Assembly (NCBI GenBank): GCA_021802595.1 | Contig: JAJZRT010000116.1 | Coordinates: 1 to 8,855 of the forward strand | Length of the DNA stretch: 8,855 bases | Origin: Pseudomonadota bacterium | GTDB taxonomy: Bacteria > Pseudomonadota > Gammaproteobacteria > Burkholderiales > Thiobacillaceae | Direction of reading: 5' to 3' | Shown: piece after piece, positions 7,831 to 8,855 of the stretch | Numbering within the stretch: the first letter of the stretch is position 1 | How the letters are laid out: each line of letters starts with the position of its first letter | The notes under the pieces: model-generated | Databases searched by the model: none | What the model saw: only the letters and a program-made list of their open reading frames with translations | What the model was told of the DNA's origin: nothing | Made by a program: the position numbers and the translations under genes

Positions 7831-8238
7831 ATGCGCTTTGGTTGGATTGTGCTACTGCTGCTGTCGTTTCCGGTTCTGGAGGCCGTCGGCATCTTCTGGG
7901 TGGCCCGCGCCATCGGCAGCTGGGTGCTGCTGTGGCTGCTGCTTGCAGCCGTGGCCGGCGTCCTGCTGATCCGCGTCGAGCGTGCCGTCTGGCGCGCCCG
8001 TCTGCTGTTCTCGCTGCAGTCGGGCGCAAACCCGATCGCCTCGCTGTTTGCCAGCAGCCGCATTCTCCTCGCGGGCGGCCTGCTTGTCTTCCCCGGATTC
8101 ATCAGCGACATCCTGGCCGTGATTCTGTTGCTGATCCCCGGTACCTGGGCCGGACGCAAGGCGGATCCGCTGCGACCGGCGAACGACGATGTCCTGGAAG
8201 GCGAGTTCAAGCGGGAACCCGACGATCTGCTGCACTGA
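7831..8238 (+). CDS. fxsA: FxsA-family inner membrane protein
   Basis: A small cytoplasmic-membrane protein. In E. coli, overproduction of FxsA relieves F-plasmid-dependent exclusion of phage T7, but its normal role is unknown. The 135 aa are slightly fewer than the 158 of E. coli because the C-terminal tail is short. Hydrophobic helices are at about 4-25, 28-48 and 77-104. The family motif LLVFPGFISDILAVILLL (84-101), the ENP-like ANP (66-68) and a charged cytoplasmic C-terminal tail ending in an EGEF-type segment (123-126) are present. Its start is only 3 nt from the divergent cutA start; AAAGG lies 9 nt upstream. It converges with the next gene, leaving 11 nt between stop codons. In E. coli fxsA lies close to cutA-dsbD, separated by aspA and dcuA, so the neighbourhood is conserved. 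Confidence 0.93.
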   Translation: MRFGWIVLLLLSFPVLEAVGIFWVARAIGSWVLLWLLLAAVAGVLLIRVERAVWRARLLFSLQSGANPIASLFASSRILLAGGLLVFPGFISDILAVILLLIPGTWAGRKADPLRPANDDVLEGEFKREPDDLLH

Positions 8239-8249
8239 TTCCAGGTCGC

Positions 8250-8855
8250 TCAGAACAGCTTCATCTGTCCCTGTGCCGTGCCCTCGACGGCCTTGCTCCC
8301 TGCCGGACGGGTCTGCCTGATTTCGCGCAGCAGGTCATCCGACGTCGGATAGCGGTATTTCAGGCGCAGTTCGCGCGTGGTGCGTACGTTCGACAACTGA
8401 CGCGACTCCCGCAGGAACGACAGCAGCGCCTCGGACAGCACACTCTCCGCTTCGGCACGATTGACACGCGGCGGTCGCGGCAAGCCGAACGCGTCGGCGC
8501 AACTGTCGAACCAGTCGCCCATCTTCAGCGGATGGGCGTCGACCGCATGGTAGACGCGCTGCGAACGGCCACGGAACAGCGCCGCCCATGCCAGCCGTGC
8601 CAGATCGTCGGCATGAATGTGGTTGGTGTAGCTGTCGTCCCTGGCAATCAAGGCCGGCGTGCCGCGCCTGATGCGGTCGAGCGGCAGGCGGTCGGCCGCG
8701 TAGATGCCCGGCGCGCGCAGGATGCTCACCTGCACCCGCAGCGCCTCGCCCCACGCGCGCAACTGGCGCTCGGCGTCGACCCGCCGCACGGCGCGGCCAT
8801 TCACCGGCGCCACCGGGCGCGTTTCGCTGACCCAGTCGCCGCCGCAATCGCCGTA
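8250..8855 (-). CDS. NAD(P)-dependent epimerase / SDR-family oxidoreductase (5' end beyond the window)
   Basis: The C-terminal 201 residues of an atypical or extended short-chain dehydrogenase, in the style of E. coli YeeZ and related sugar-nucleotide-epimerase-like proteins. The frame stays open to the last base of the window. The first visible residues, YGDCGGDWVSETRP, are a recognised family segment just after the central beta strand, so the Rossmann nucleotide-binding N-terminus (roughly 90-100 residues) is missing only because the window ends. Further landmarks counted from the edge: ILRAPGIYAADRLPL after about residue 44, then NHIHADDLARLAWAAL, then YHAVDAHPLKMGDWFD, all typical of the family. 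A GTG at 8811-8813 is internal, not a start. The substrate is not predictable. It converges with fxsA with an 11-nt gap and no visible terminator. Confidence 0.88.
   Translation of the reverse strand, partial: YGDCGGDWVSETRPVAPVNGRAVRRVDAERQLRAWGEALRVQVSILRAPGIYAADRLPLDRIRRGTPALIARDDSYTNHIHADDLARLAWAALFRGRSQRVYHAVDAHPLKMGDWFDSCADAFGLPRPPRVNRAEAESVLSEALLSFLRESRQLSNVRTTRELRLKYRYPTSDDLLREIRQTRPAGSKAVEGTAQGQMKLF

Noticed and set aside
8811..8813. GTG as the start codon of the SDR gene
   Set aside because: The frame stays open upstream to the window edge and encodes the conserved YGDCGG segment, so the gene is cut by the window rather than starting here.

Overview
This is a gene-dense, GC-rich stretch of chromosome. 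Nine genes, all but one complete, account for almost the whole window. I see no rRNA, tRNA, CRISPR array, insertion sequence or phage gene. Gene content and protein style fit a betaproteobacterium, most likely in the Nitrosomonadales near Thiobacillus, Sulfuricella or Gallionella. The reasons are the rubredoxin/thiD/thiE/hemL cluster, a protein resembling the sulfur-oxidiser protein DsrS, and the fxsA/cutA/dsbD neighbourhood. The taxonomic call is inference from remembered protein styles, not from a search.

Layout. Positions 24-54 hold a strong, nearly symmetrical stem-loop terminator. Upstream of it on the minus strand lie an uncharacterised exported protein (75-983) and a rubredoxin (1133-1315). 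A 53-bp divergent gap separates rubredoxin from a plus-strand operon: thiD (1369-2211), thiE (2220-2855), hemL (2852-4129) and a DsrS-like gene (4126-5193). The last two junctions are ATGA stop/start overlaps, so translation is probably coupled. That operon meets dsbD tail to tail with an 8-nt gap. On the minus strand cutA (7504-7827) runs into dsbD (5202-7511) with an 8-nt overlap. fxsA (7831-8238) leaves in the opposite direction, its start codon only 3 nt from that of cutA. Finally, fxsA converges with the 3' part of a short-chain dehydrogenase/epimerase gene (8250 to the window edge).

Functions. ThiD and ThiE carry out the pyrimidine-phosphorylating and coupling steps of thiamine synthesis. 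HemL makes 5-aminolevulinate for all tetrapyrroles, including sirohaem. The DsrS-like protein hints at sulfur metabolism. DsbD moves reducing power from the cytoplasm to the periplasm. CutA is a small trimeric protein classically linked to copper tolerance and to the same locus as dsbD in E. coli.

The features most worth a second look are: a DsbD with two tandem N-terminal alpha domains, each with its own cysteine pair; the head-to-head fxsA/cutA starts; the DsrS-like gene coupled to hemL; and the uncharacterised exported protein beside rubredoxin. I do not see a convincing wholly new multi-gene system here; most of the window is conserved housekeeping content with a few unusual details.
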